From Adhaeribacter_A terreus (lineage in GTDB: Bacteria; Bacteroidota; Bacteroidia; Cytophagales; Hymenobacteraceae), in contig NZ_JBHSKT010000012.1 in assembly GCF_042657365.1 (NCBI RefSeq), positions 22,793 through 86,792 of the forward strand: a DNA stretch of 64,000 nucleotides, given 5' to 3'. Both the position numbers and the translations under genes were made by a program. The number at the start of each line of letters is the position of its first letter. Position 1 is the stretch's first letter. Positions 43,611-51,164 of the stretch are shown in pieces. The notes under the pieces were generated by a model that did not search any database, had not been told where the DNA came from, and saw nothing but the letters and a program-made list of their open reading frames with translations.

Positions 43611-44414
43611 TTAGTTCAAACCTTCGGCAGAAGCGATCAGCTCCGCAATATCGAACACTTTTACGTTGTCTTCCTGGTTCTTATTTTTCACGCCGTCGTT
43701 CATCATTACCATGCAAAACGGACAAGCCGAAGCAATAATGGTAGCGCCGGTTTCCAAAGCTTCTTCGGCGCGCTCTACGTTAATGTCTTTTTTGCCTGGT
43801 TCCGGTTCTTTCCACATCTGGGCACCGCCGGCGCCGCAGCATAAACCGTTCGCGCGGCTGCGTTTCATTTCTACCAAGTCAGCATCCAAAGCAGCTAAAA
43901 CATCGCGCGGCGCTTCGTAAATATTATTGGCACGGCCTAAATAACAGGAATCGTGGAAGGTAATGCGTTTGCCTTTGAAGCTTTCGCCGCCTTGTACCGC
44001 TACTTTACCTTCGTTAATTAACTGCTGCAGAAATACGCTGTGGTGAATTACTTCGTAGTTGCCACCCAGATCCGGATATTCGTTTTTGATGGTGTTGAAA
44101 CAGTGCGGGCATGCTGTAACGATCTTTTTCACGTTGTAAGCGTTCAGCACTTCAATGTTAGTCATGGCCTGCATCTGGAACAGGAATTCGTTACCAGCAC
44201 GTTTGGCCGGATCGCCGGTGCAGCTTTCTTCTGTTCCTAAAACGGCATATTTTACGCCTACGTGCTCCAGAATCTGTACAAACGACCGCGTTACGCGCTT
44301 ATAACGGTCGTCGAAAGAACCGGCGCAACCTACCCAGAACAGAATTTCTGGCGTGTCACCGTTAGCGGCGTATTCGGCCATTGTAGGCACTTTTACTAAT
44401 CTCTTTTCTGACAT
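43611..44414 (-). CDS. CCG-domain Fe-S protein (HdrB/GlpC-like)
   Basis: Two CCG cysteine-rich domains: WVGCAGSFDDRY ... ACPHCFNTIKNEYPDLGG (first half, about 25-125) and FHDSCYLGRANNIYEAPR ... GLCCGAGGAQMW ... ACPFCMVMMNDG (second half, about 145-250). Such domains hold noncubane Fe-S clusters in heterodisulfide reductases, glycolate oxidase and GlpC. It is the probable partner of the membrane Fe-S protein at 44774; together they resemble an HdrDE-like quinone-linked electron transfer complex. The donor is unknown. Confidence 0.88.
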   Translation of the reverse strand: MSEKRLVKVPTMAEYAANGDTPEILFWVGCAGSFDDRYKRVTRSFVQILEHVGVKYAVLGTEESCTGDPAKRAGNEFLFQMQAMTNIEVLNAYNVKKIVTACPHCFNTIKNEYPDLGGNYEVIHHSVFLQQLINEGKVAVQGGESFKGKRITFHDSCYLGRANNIYEAPRDVLAALDADLVEMKRSRANGLCCGAGGAQMWKEPEPGKKDINVERAEEALETGATIIASACPFCMVMMNDGVKNKNQEDNVKVFDIAELIASAEGLN

Positions 44415-44465
44415 TGTTTTATGGATGTTGGTCGTTCGTATCTGATATCCGGACTTCTTTCTTCC

Positions 44466-44482
44466 TTTTTGATACCGTTTTG
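44466..44482. repeat. GSTASCG element core
   Basis: TTTTTGATACCGTTTTG; left arm and core merged. Confidence 0.7.
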
Positions 44483-44595
44483 CTTTTCAGCCAAATACCG
44501 ATCTGAACTACCTTTACTAATTTACTTCTTTAATTCTTCTTTTTAAAATCTGGATAGCAGGCTTCCCTTTTCGATTTTCGGACATTCTTTTCGCT

Positions 44596-44680
44596 ATTCG
44601 GGATTTATCAATCCCGAATTCTTCTGCACGGGGATGTATACATCCCCCTCAGATTGCTTTCGGATTAAAAAATCCGAAAG
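44596..44680. repeat. Three consecutive perfect palindromes
   Basis: ATTCGGGATT/AATCCCGAAT (44596-44619), GGGGATGTATACATCCCC (44630-44647) and CTTTCGGATT/AATCCGAAAG (44657-44680), separated by 10 and 9 nt. The third matches 2597-2619. Confidence 0.88.
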
Positions 44681-44773
44681 AGCGGTTTATGGCTTTCTTT
44701 CAGAACTGCAAATGAAACAGGATTTCAGCTTTTAAAAAACCAATTCCGTCACCTTTCCGAATTTTTCAGGCTT

Positions 44774-46141
44774 TTAGTTTTTCACTGCCACGTACAGCTC
44801 ATCGGCCCAATTGAAGCGATCTGATGCCGGGAAAGCCCAAACTGCACCGTTGTTTTCGATATTGTTGAACATGGCATTTAAAGACGCTGGCGCGGCAGAT
44901 TCTTCCAGAACTAAATAGCGGCGCAGGTCAATAATGGTGGAAAGCTGGTCGATGTTTACCGGACAGGCTTCTACGCAGGCGTTGCAGGTAGTACAAGCCC
45001 AAAGTTCTTCCGGCGTGATATAACCTCTTAGTAATGTATTTTCTTCGGTTGTTTTTACGCGCTCCACGCCCATTTCCTTGTAATGGTTCGGTTTGAAAAT
45101 GGCCGGATGTTCGCCTTTTTCTTCCATGCGGTCGCGGGTATCCATAATAATTTTGCGTGGCGAAAGCAATTTACCGGTAATATTAGCAGGACAAACCGAA
45201 GTACAACGGCCGCACTCCGTACAAGTGTAAGCGTCCATCATTTGCTTCCAACTCAGATCTTCCACGTCTTTTGCCCCGAAACGCTGCACAATTGGCTGCC
45301 CTTCCGCATCCATGGCGGGAACCGGTGGTTGGTAACTCGGGTCCATAATGGCTTTGATTTCGTGGGTAATGCTTTCTACGTTATTGAATTTCCCTTTCGG
45401 CACCAGTTTGGAGTAGTACACATTCGGGAAAGCCATGATGATGTGGAAGTGCTTGGAGCTTGGCAAATAGTTCATGAAAGCGAAAATGCCCAGAATGTGG
45501 AACCACCAGCCAAAACCGGCAATTGTTCTCAGCGTGCTTTCATCGGAACCGAATAGATCTATTAAACCCGCACTTACCGGAAATGCACCCGGCAATTCGT
45601 GCCCGCCAATTTGCGCCAGTTTCAGGTCAGAAATATTGAAGGCGAAAAGCGCGAACATTAAAACAATCTCGGTGATCAGGATCAGGTTGGCGTCCATTTT
45701 AGGCCAGGCGCGCATTTCAACGCCGGTAGCCAGGCGGGGCACTTTGGTTATATTTCTTCGCACCAGGAAAATGGCGCAGGCAATAATCACCAGCAAGGCC
45801 AGAATTTCGTTTACCGCCATTAAAACGCTATACAATGGGCCCATAAAACCCAGAACCCGGTGCGTGCCAAAAATACCGTCTATCAGAATTTCCAGCACTT
45901 CGATATTAATTACCAGGAAACCGACGTACACAAAGAAGTGCAGCAAAGCCGGCCACGGGCGCTTGAACATTTTTTTCTGGCCGAAAGCGATCAGTAACGT
46001 ATTGTTCCAGCGTTCGCCGGGATTATCGGAAATATCTTTATCGTAGCCCAGGTTTATGTTTTTGGAGATTTTGCGGATCTGCCAGACGAATAAACCGATG
46101 GCGGCGGCGGCAACGAGCAGGAAAATAATATTACTTATCAC
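44774..46141 (-). CDS. Membrane Fe-S oxidoreductase with NarI-like helices (HdrE/D-like)
   Basis: The N-terminal half (about 1-250) has five or six helices with conserved histidines (LLHFFVYVGFL, GFGWWFHILGIF, YLPSSKHFHIIMAFPNVYYS), like cytochrome b/NarI domains. The C-terminal half carries two 4Fe-4S motifs, CTECGRCTSVCP and CTTCNACVEACP. This is the membrane partner to the CCG protein at 43611, which lies 359 bp further along the strand. Together they could pass electrons between a soluble dehydrogenase (for example an ETF or acyl-CoA route) and quinone; that role is inference. Confidence 0.88.
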   Translation of the reverse strand: MISNIIFLLVAAAAIGLFVWQIRKISKNINLGYDKDISDNPGERWNNTLLIAFGQKKMFKRPWPALLHFFVYVGFLVINIEVLEILIDGIFGTHRVLGFMGPLYSVLMAVNEILALLVIIACAIFLVRRNITKVPRLATGVEMRAWPKMDANLILITEIVLMFALFAFNISDLKLAQIGGHELPGAFPVSAGLIDLFGSDESTLRTIAGFGWWFHILGIFAFMNYLPSSKHFHIIMAFPNVYYSKLVPKGKFNNVESITHEIKAIMDPSYQPPVPAMDAEGQPIVQRFGAKDVEDLSWKQMMDAYTCTECGRCTSVCPANITGKLLSPRKIIMDTRDRMEEKGEHPAIFKPNHYKEMGVERVKTTEENTLLRGYITPEELWACTTCNACVEACPVNIDQLSTIIDLRRYLVLEESAAPASLNAMFNNIENNGAVWAFPASDRFNWADELYVAVKN

Positions 46142-46251
46142 GGTCAGGTTGGTTGGGGTTCAAACAATCGATTCTGAAGGGAACAAAGATAAAGAAGAAT
46201 AGGCTTGAAAATAATTTTTGAAATAAATTTTGCACGTAAAAAAAACATTCC

Positions 46252-46259
46252 TACTTTTG
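46252..46259 (+). promoter_or_regulatory. -7 promoter box for tRNA-Phe copy 1
   Basis: TACTTTTG, 36 nt before the tRNA, with TTTTG about 20 nt upstream as -33. Confidence 0.7.
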
Positions 46260-46295
46260 CAGACCCTTTCGAAAGAAAGAGACTGCAAATGAGCT

Positions 46296-46371
46296 GGTGA
46301 TGTAGCTCAGTCGGTAGAGCAAAGGACTGAAAATCCTTGTGTCGTTGGTTCGATTCCAATCATCACCACCA
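46296..46371 (+). tRNA. tRNA-Phe (anticodon GAA), copy 1
   Basis: Acceptor GGTGATG pairs with CATCACC; D arm TAGCTCAGTCGG; anticodon GAA at 46329-46331; T loop GGTTCGATTCC; CCA encoded. It has its own promoter and terminator. Confidence 0.97.
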
Positions 46372-46376
46372 GCTTT

Positions 46377-46407
46377 AAAAGCCTCAGAGAAATCTGAGGC
46401 TTTTTTA
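46377..46407 (+). terminator. Terminator of tRNA-Phe copy 1
   Basis: AAAAGCCTCAGA, 4-nt loop, TCTGAGGCTTTT and T-tract. Confidence 0.92.
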
Positions 46408-46432
46408 TTTTTGGAAATTCAAAAAACATTCC

Positions 46433-46440
46433 TACTTTTG
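46433..46440 (+). promoter_or_regulatory. -7 promoter box for tRNA-Phe copy 2
   Basis: TACTTTTG, duplicated from the copy-1 promoter at an offset of 181 nt. Confidence 0.7.
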
Positions 46441-46476
46441 CAGACCCTTTCGAAAGAAAGAGATTACAAATGAGCT

Positions 46477-46552
46477 GGTGATGTAGCTCAGTCGGTAGAG
46501 CAAAGGACTGAAAATCCTTGTGTCGTTGGTTCGATTCCAATCATCACCACCA
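46477..46552 (+). tRNA. tRNA-Phe (anticodon GAA), copy 2
   Basis: Identical to copy 1. The duplication includes the promoter and leader (181-bp unit), so each copy is independently transcribed. Confidence 0.97.
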
Positions 46553-46557
46553 GTTCT

Positions 46558-46592
46558 AAAAGCCTGTTTCTTAACCAGAAACAGGCTTTTTT
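46558..46592 (+). terminator. Terminator of tRNA-Phe copy 2
   Basis: AAAAGCCTGTTTC, 7-nt loop, GAAACAGGCTTTT. Its sequence is unlike the copy-1 terminator, so only the stem base is shared. Confidence 0.92.
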
Positions 46593-46609
46593 GTTTTCTG
46601 GCCTTTCTT

Positions 46610-46640
46610 AGTTTTTCACCGCGGAAACATAGCGTTTTTT
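46610..46640. repeat. GSTASCG element copy
   Basis: AGTTTTTCACCGC, core GGAAACATAGCGTTTTT, 20 nt past the tRNA terminator. Confidence 0.85.
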
Positions 46641-46780
46641 TTATTACTAAATGCTAATTTTCAACATTTTACAAGTTTATAATCCAACATTACTGAGCCG
46701 GCAAATTCTTTTATCAGCAATTTCCGGCGATATTGGTTTAAATCCGTAATTAGATTAACAATAAATAAAAGAGCACGGTT

Positions 46781-46963
46781 ATGGAAGGGAAGGAATGGCT
46801 CGTATTGCTCTTTATGTGTATTCCAGGCTTATGGCTTTTTTTTAAAGCGTTTAAAAGCTGGAAACGAGGAAGAGTGATCATTAATAAATGGATCAAGGGG
46901 GGAAAAAATGGCCTTGGGGCAGCTTTAATCGTATATGGCTTATTCGAAAATATACAGTATTAA
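46781..46963 (+). CDS. Small membrane protein, 60 residues
   Basis: Begins MEGKEWLVLLFMCIPGLWLFF (one helix) and then a basic stretch (KAFKSWKRGRVIINKWIKGGKNG) and a second weak helix (GLGAALIVYGLFE). The positive-inside layout is sensible for a real membrane protein. It ends 29 nt before the next gene, so the two may form an operon. I know no family. Confidence 0.55.
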   Translation: MEGKEWLVLLFMCIPGLWLFFKAFKSWKRGRVIINKWIKGGKNGLGAALIVYGLFENIQY

Positions 46964-46992
46964 GAAGCTCTGATCTATAAAATAGATGTAAA

Positions 46993-47448
46993 ATGCAGCT
47001 ATTAGATAATGAAACCATAATTGCCAGCGCCAACCAAAACCTCCTGGTATTAACCAATCTGCGGGTAATTCAACAAGCCAAAGCAGAGAATGGCAAATTT
47101 TATAAAAGTATTTACCTGGAAGACATTACTTCTATTGCCATAGATAAGAAAAAAATAGCCCTTTTACTGTATTTAACCCTCCTGATGCTGGTAAATGGCA
47201 TGGCCTCTATGATCGGAGAAAGAATAGTGGCAGGCGTAATGGGTAAATCTACCGATAACCTGTCTATTATATTCGGAATTACATCGCTCTTCTTTTACCT
47301 GTTTTACTCCTTTTATTCTATCAGTATTATTTCCATTGCTACACCTTCCCTTCGGATCGATCAGCAGATCAGCTCCCGGGATAATGCCACCGAATTTATT
47401 TTTAAAGTAGAACGGGCAAAACTGGCAGCTAGGCTTAAACCACTTTAA
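46993..47448 (+). CDS. PH-like small membrane protein
   Basis: Residues 1-55 resemble the edge of a bacterial PH domain (NETIIASANQNLLVLTNLRVIQQAK, then YLEDITSIAIDKKK), in which TNxRxI is characteristic. Two hydrophobic helices follow (LLLYLTLLMLVNGMASM; IIFGITSLFFYLFYSFYSISII), then a second short beta/alpha part (SLRIDQQISSRDNATEFIFKVERAKLA). It looks like a PH domain interrupted by a helical hairpin. Likely in an operon with 46781. Confidence 0.6.
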   Translation: MQLLDNETIIASANQNLLVLTNLRVIQQAKAENGKFYKSIYLEDITSIAIDKKKIALLLYLTLLMLVNGMASMIGERIVAGVMGKSTDNLSIIFGITSLFFYLFYSFYSISIISIATPSLRIDQQISSRDNATEFIFKVERAKLAARLKPL

Positions 47449-47532
47449 TTTCAGCGGTTCAGTTCAATATAAACACCTGCAATAGCAGTTTTTTTTATGG
47501 CAGCCCGAAGCATTCCTCTAAAACACCGGGAG

Positions 47533-47561
47533 AAAACGCTATCGATCTGTTGCCAAAAACT
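47533..47561. repeat. GSTASCG element copy (variant)
   Basis: AAAACGCTATCGATCT, 6 nt, AAAAACT: right half of the core changed. Confidence 0.7.
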
Positions 47562-47729
47562 AACCGAATTTCTTTTTACTCCGCCCAAAAACTCTGACTG
47601 CAAACATAGCTGCAAACCACAAATTACCGTAAAAGCACTGTGTAGTTTATATTAGCGCACAAGAGGCAACTTTTAAGCTGTCGCAAACAAACCTGCCGTA
47701 GTAACAAGATAAATGAAAATTCAGATTTA

Positions 47730-48128
47730 ATGGAAATGGAAAAGTATATTACCGTTAAAGACGGAGATGAAACAGGCGCTACAACAGTGAAAGAATACCG
47801 CATGGCCTGCCATGAGCAAAAAAAGCCCTGCGTAATTATTACTCAATTCCCCGACCATGCCGATATCAGCTGCGACAACTGGCTCAGTACCGACGATTCT
47901 ATCATTACGGTAGAGAACAGAATGACACTGGAAGACCAGTTTCAGCAACTGCAGAAAAAATACCCGGAAACGGAGATCGAATTCAGCACTTCGGAAATAC
48001 GGGCCAGCAATATTTCCAACCCGATACCTTTGTGGTACCATTTCAAACCGGTGCCTTTACAAACGGCCAACATTCTGGCAGAAAAAATTTACGATATTTA
48101 TCAGAATGCGCTGCCGTACGGCTATTAA
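47730..48128 (+). CDS. Hypothetical protein, 132 residues
   Basis: A soluble acidic protein (MEMEKYITVKDGDETGATTVKEY) with CHEQKKPCVIITQFPDHADISCDNW (three cysteines) and a helical C-terminus (NILAEKIYDIYQNALPYGY). No recognised domain. Codon use and composition match the neighbours, so it looks resident. It is convergent with the DAC-domain gene, with a repeat element between. Confidence 0.6.
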   Translation: MEMEKYITVKDGDETGATTVKEYRMACHEQKKPCVIITQFPDHADISCDNWLSTDDSIITVENRMTLEDQFQQLQKKYPETEIEFSTSEIRASNISNPIPLWYHFKPVPLQTANILAEKIYDIYQNALPYGY

Positions 48129-48141
48129 ACCAATATAACCT

Positions 48142-48172
48142 ACTTTTTCCGCCTGAAACCATAGCGTTTTTC
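48142..48172. repeat. GSTASCG element copy between convergent genes
   Basis: ACTTTTTCCGCCTG, core GAAACCATAGCGTTTTT, 13 nt from one stop and 7 from the other. Confidence 0.9.
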
Positions 48173-48178
48173 CAGCAC

Positions 48179-49321
48179 CTACAACAGCAAAGTATCGATC
48201 CGATGCGCGTGCACTTTATTTTCGCAGGGGCTCCAGGCGAAGATCGTAAAGCGGCCATCCTGCGAAGCTACTAAAGCCATTGCTTCGCGCTGATCGTGCA
48301 CAAACTGGGCCGCCGATAAATGCCGTGTTCCACCGTGCTGGGCCGGATTTACGACTATTGCCTTATTTCCAACCACCGGTTCCGTTACCACCATTTGCTC
48401 CACCGGCAAAGCTTCGGCCGGCCGGGTGATCTTCGCTCCAAATGCCAGCAACTCGAACTGATTACTGATAATAACAGCGCCATCTATTGCTGTGAGGCCC
48501 GCAATATTATCTATTTCCCGGCGCAGGGAGCGTTGCCAGAAACTTCGGTTGCGTTCGTTTTCGTCTTGCCGCATCAGGTTGGCCAAGCCAGGAAAAACGG
48601 GCGTTATGGCATATTGCATGGGCTTTACAATAGAATCGCGCCAGGAACCACCTTCTTTTGGCACAACCAGCAACGTACCGCCACGGCCATGCGCGCGCAT
48701 AGAAACTGCCAGCAAAACCAGCACATTTACCGATTCATTCCAGGAAGCCGGATCGGTAAAACCGAGCAACGACGTAAGCAGTTTCGGGCATTTGGGCAGG
48801 CTGGAACTTTGCTCATCTATGATCTTTATCTGATCGCCTTTCAGCACGGCCACGTTGGCAAATTTCCCATACCGGTCGATGCGCCGGTGCTTGATAACCA
48901 ACAAACCCGGCTCAGGCACATCGAGCACAAAAGAATAGCTTTGAATTTCCAGCGTAGTACCCCAGATAAATAATTCGTTCTTTTCGAACCAAACCCCCAG
49001 GTGAATACCCGCCCGCTCTACGCCCGGCCCCAGTTTGGTAAGCACCCCCGAAGTAAGCGGCAGCGGCTTCTCAAATAGAAGCGGTTGCCCGGCAAGTTCC
49101 GGCGGCAGAAAAGCCAGCGATATTTTTGGCGAAATACCTTCTTCGCGGCGAAGGCTGGCCCAGAAAGCGGCATCGATCACAGACTCGATCACGCTGGCTT
49201 GCGGCAGCGGCGCCAGCACTTTTTCGCCACGCTGCAGCGCATCGCCGCGGTGTTGGGCAAAATGGTTTTCTACGGCCTTGGCTACAGTTCTCGCCGCGTT
49301 ATATGTCGATCTGCCTTTCAT
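48179..49321 (-). CDS. DAC (DisA-N-like) nucleotide-sensor-type protein, DACNV-like
   Basis: The C-terminal third resembles the diadenylate cyclase fold: IDGAVIISNQFELLAFGAKI (DGA motif, about 280) and GGTRHLSAAQFV (GTRH motif, about 332). Active DisA enzymes have DGA and GTRHRAA; here the Arg after GTRH is replaced by Leu-Ser. The domain may therefore bind rather than make a cyclic dinucleotide. An N-terminal region (about 1-120) and a middle beta region (about 100-270) are less conserved. I recall families annotated as putative sensor domain DACNV with this architecture. No obvious effector gene is adjacent. Confidence 0.7.
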   Translation of the reverse strand: MKGRSTYNAARTVAKAVENHFAQHRGDALQRGEKVLAPLPQASVIESVIDAAFWASLRREEGISPKISLAFLPPELAGQPLLFEKPLPLTSGVLTKLGPGVERAGIHLGVWFEKNELFIWGTTLEIQSYSFVLDVPEPGLLVIKHRRIDRYGKFANVAVLKGDQIKIIDEQSSSLPKCPKLLTSLLGFTDPASWNESVNVLVLLAVSMRAHGRGGTLLVVPKEGGSWRDSIVKPMQYAITPVFPGLANLMRQDENERNRSFWQRSLRREIDNIAGLTAIDGAVIISNQFELLAFGAKITRPAEALPVEQMVVTEPVVGNKAIVVNPAQHGGTRHLSAAQFVHDQREAMALVASQDGRFTIFAWSPCENKVHAHRIDTLLL

Positions 49322-49469
49322 GTTCGGGTTTGGTTTGGCGCTTACAAAATGCTCTGGCTTTAAAAGCTTTCCGCATTATTTATCTGGTTTTAAACCTGAA
49401 GCCAGCTGCGGAGTTTACTAATGCCAGTCCGGATTTGTTTTCTACACCGGGAAATTAAATATACGCACG

Positions 49470-49510
49470 ACTTTTTAAAGCCAAAATCATAGCGTTTTGC
49501 AGCTTAAAAC
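49470..49510. repeat. GSTASCG element copy, both arms
   Basis: ACTTTTTAAAGCC, core AAAATCATAGCGTTTT, GCAGCTTAAAAC. Confidence 0.87.
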
Positions 49511-49607
49511 CGGAAACGGAAATTAACCAATACCGGGCAGAAACGTTTACAATATTCCGTTTACAACTTCTTTTCTTTTAAGCGGTTATTCCTTGAAACT
49601 TCCTGCC

Positions 49608-50369
49608 ATGAAACTGAAAATGCTTTTCTCGCTGATGCTTTGCCTGGTAGTGTTTTATGCTGCTGCGCAACGCCCTGATCCCGACGTAATTGAAACCAAA
49701 CACGGCAATTTAACCATTCAGCCGGTTACGCACGGCACACTGGTGCTCACCTGGAACAATGTAACGATTTACGTAGATCCGTACGGCGGCGCAAAAGGTT
49801 TTACCGGCCTTGCTCCCGCCGACCTGGTGCTGATAACCGACATTCACAAAGATCATTTAGATATTGAAACGCTACGCGCAATACCAGTGAAGAAAGCAAT
49901 ATTTGTGGTGCCGCAGGCCGTAGCCGATGAACTTCCGGAAACTTTTAAAGACGAGTTAGTAATATTGAAAAACGGTAAGAATACGGAGCAATTCGATATT
50001 GGTATAAAAGCGATTCCGATGTATAACCTGCCCGAAACCGAAGATTCGAGACACCCGAAAGGCCGCGGCAACGGTTATGTTCTGGAAATGGGCGGCAAAA
50101 AGATCTACATTTCCGGCGACACCGAAGACACGGAAGAAATGCGCGATCTGAAAGACATTGAAGTGGCTTTTGTGTGCATGAACCTACCTTTTACCATGAG
50201 CGTGAAACAGGCTTCGGAAGGCGTGCTGGCTTTTAAGCCGAAGATCGTTTACCCGTACCATTACCGCGGACAGGAAGGCTTAAGCGATATAAATGAATTT
50301 AAGAAACTAGTAAACGTCGGCGATAAAAACATTGATGTAAGGCTGCGCAATTGGTATCCGGCACAATAA
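49608..50369 (+). CDS. Exported MBL-fold metal-dependent hydrolase (UlaG-like)
   Basis: ATG 49608 begins a signal peptide (MKLKMLFSLMLCLVVFYAAAQ). The metal motif ITDIHKDHLD (HxxH-type HxDH of UlaG/beta-lactamase-like family 2), the later YISGDTEDTEEM and the terminal PYHYRGQEG match the family, which hydrolyses lactones or phosphodiesters. The length of 253 is typical. A TTG five codons upstream is an alternative start with no advantage. Periplasmic location is inferred from the signal. Confidence 0.85.
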   Translation: MKLKMLFSLMLCLVVFYAAAQRPDPDVIETKHGNLTIQPVTHGTLVLTWNNVTIYVDPYGGAKGFTGLAPADLVLITDIHKDHLDIETLRAIPVKKAIFVVPQAVADELPETFKDELVILKNGKNTEQFDIGIKAIPMYNLPETEDSRHPKGRGNGYVLEMGGKKIYISGDTEDTEEMRDLKDIEVAFVCMNLPFTMSVKQASEGVLAFKPKIVYPYHYRGQEGLSDINEFKKLVNVGDKNIDVRLRNWYPAQ

Positions 50370-50424
50370 ATTCTTTCTAAGGCTGCCAAATGTTATCCTG
50401 AGTTTCAAAAGCTGAAATAACCAT

Positions 50425-50467
50425 TAGTTTTATACCTGAAAACGCTAGCATTTTCATAGAAAAAACT
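50425..50467. repeat. GSTASCG element copy, both arms
   Basis: TAGTTTTATACCTG, core AAAACGCTAGCATTTT, CATAG, AAAAAACTACG. Confidence 0.88.
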
Positions 50468-50480
50468 ACGAAAACAAGCC

Positions 50481-50993
50481 ATGGAACATAAATCACTTTC
50501 CGGAAAACAATTTGCGCCTAAAAAAAACATCTTCATCCCAGCAACATTATTCCTTCTGAATTTCAGTATGATCCTGGTAATCCATACTTTCCGGGAATAT
50601 ACCACTATTGATATTTCAGACTGGGTTGCTATTGGATTGTGGATCTTATTTCTGGGATATTACCTCTGGCAATGGTTTGGCACGTATTACGAATTGCGTA
50701 ACGGCGAACTTTATTACCGCAGCGGCTTTACCAAAGGCAGCATTCCGGTAAGCAGCATCCGGAAAATAGAAACGCATACCCGCAGCTGGGCCAATACAAA
50801 TGCAGCCCTCGCAAATAAAGGCATGATGATTACCTACCACAAGTGGGATGAATTATTTATTGCGCCGAAGGATGAAGCTGGTTTCCTGGAAGCATTGCTG
50901 GAAATAAACCCCGATATTCAGATCAAAAATCCGGACGATAAAACGAAACAGCTTGCTTCTAAAGAATACGACTTTTCAGGCCGAAAACGGTAG
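50481..50993 (+). CDS. Bacterial PH-domain membrane protein
   Basis: Two adjacent helices (FIPATLFLLNFSMILVIH; WVAIGLWILFLGYYLW) and then a PH-like domain (YYELRNGELYYRSGFTKGSIPVSSIRKIETH, DELFIAPKDEAGFLEALLEINPDI), as in the YcxB/bPH families. Cytosolic domain; function unknown. The coding sequence ends FSGRKR with its TAG inside a repeat core (AAA CGG TAG CGT). Confidence 0.78.
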   Translation: MEHKSLSGKQFAPKKNIFIPATLFLLNFSMILVIHTFREYTTIDISDWVAIGLWILFLGYYLWQWFGTYYELRNGELYYRSGFTKGSIPVSSIRKIETHTRSWANTNAALANKGMMITYHKWDELFIAPKDEAGFLEALLEINPDIQIKNPDDKTKQLASKEYDFSGRKR

Positions 50994-51012
50994 CGTTTTG
51001 CGGCTAAAAACT
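50970..51012. repeat. GSTASCG element copy, both arms, containing a stop codon
   Basis: GACTTTTCAGGCCG, core AAAACGGTAGCGTTTT, GCGGCT, AAAAACT: the most symmetric copy. Its central TAG ends the PH-domain gene. Confidence 0.92.
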
Positions 51013-51028
51013 ACGTGAAGCTATCTTA

Positions 51029-51134
51029 GTCATCCTGAACGCGAGTGAAGGACCACGTTGGCGGGCAGCAGAAAAGCCAGAAATAACGTGACTGCCAGCC
51101 GCCGACAAGTTGTTTCGCTATCGCTCAACATGAC
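51029..51134. repeat. MITE-like inverted repeat (GTCATCCTGA family)
   Basis: Ends GTCATCCTGAACGCGAGTG and, inverted, GTCATGTTGAGCGATAGCG. The arms continue as matching GGACCACGTTGGCGGGCAGCAG-like sequence, so the whole 106 bp could fold into one hairpin. Confidence 0.85.
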
Positions 51135-51164
51135 AAACCTATTTAGGAGATAGCTTCTAATAAC

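Larger units (their letters stand above)
44415..44773. other. Intergenic region of 359 bp rich in palindromes
   Basis: Holds one element half (44466-44482) and three different perfect palindromes in a row at 44596-44680. No coding potential seen. Confidence 0.75.

Noticed and set aside
46144..46540. Minus-strand frames with repeated MESNQRHKDFQSFAL
   Set aside because: Antisense of the duplicated tRNA-Phe genes, a familiar annotation artefact.
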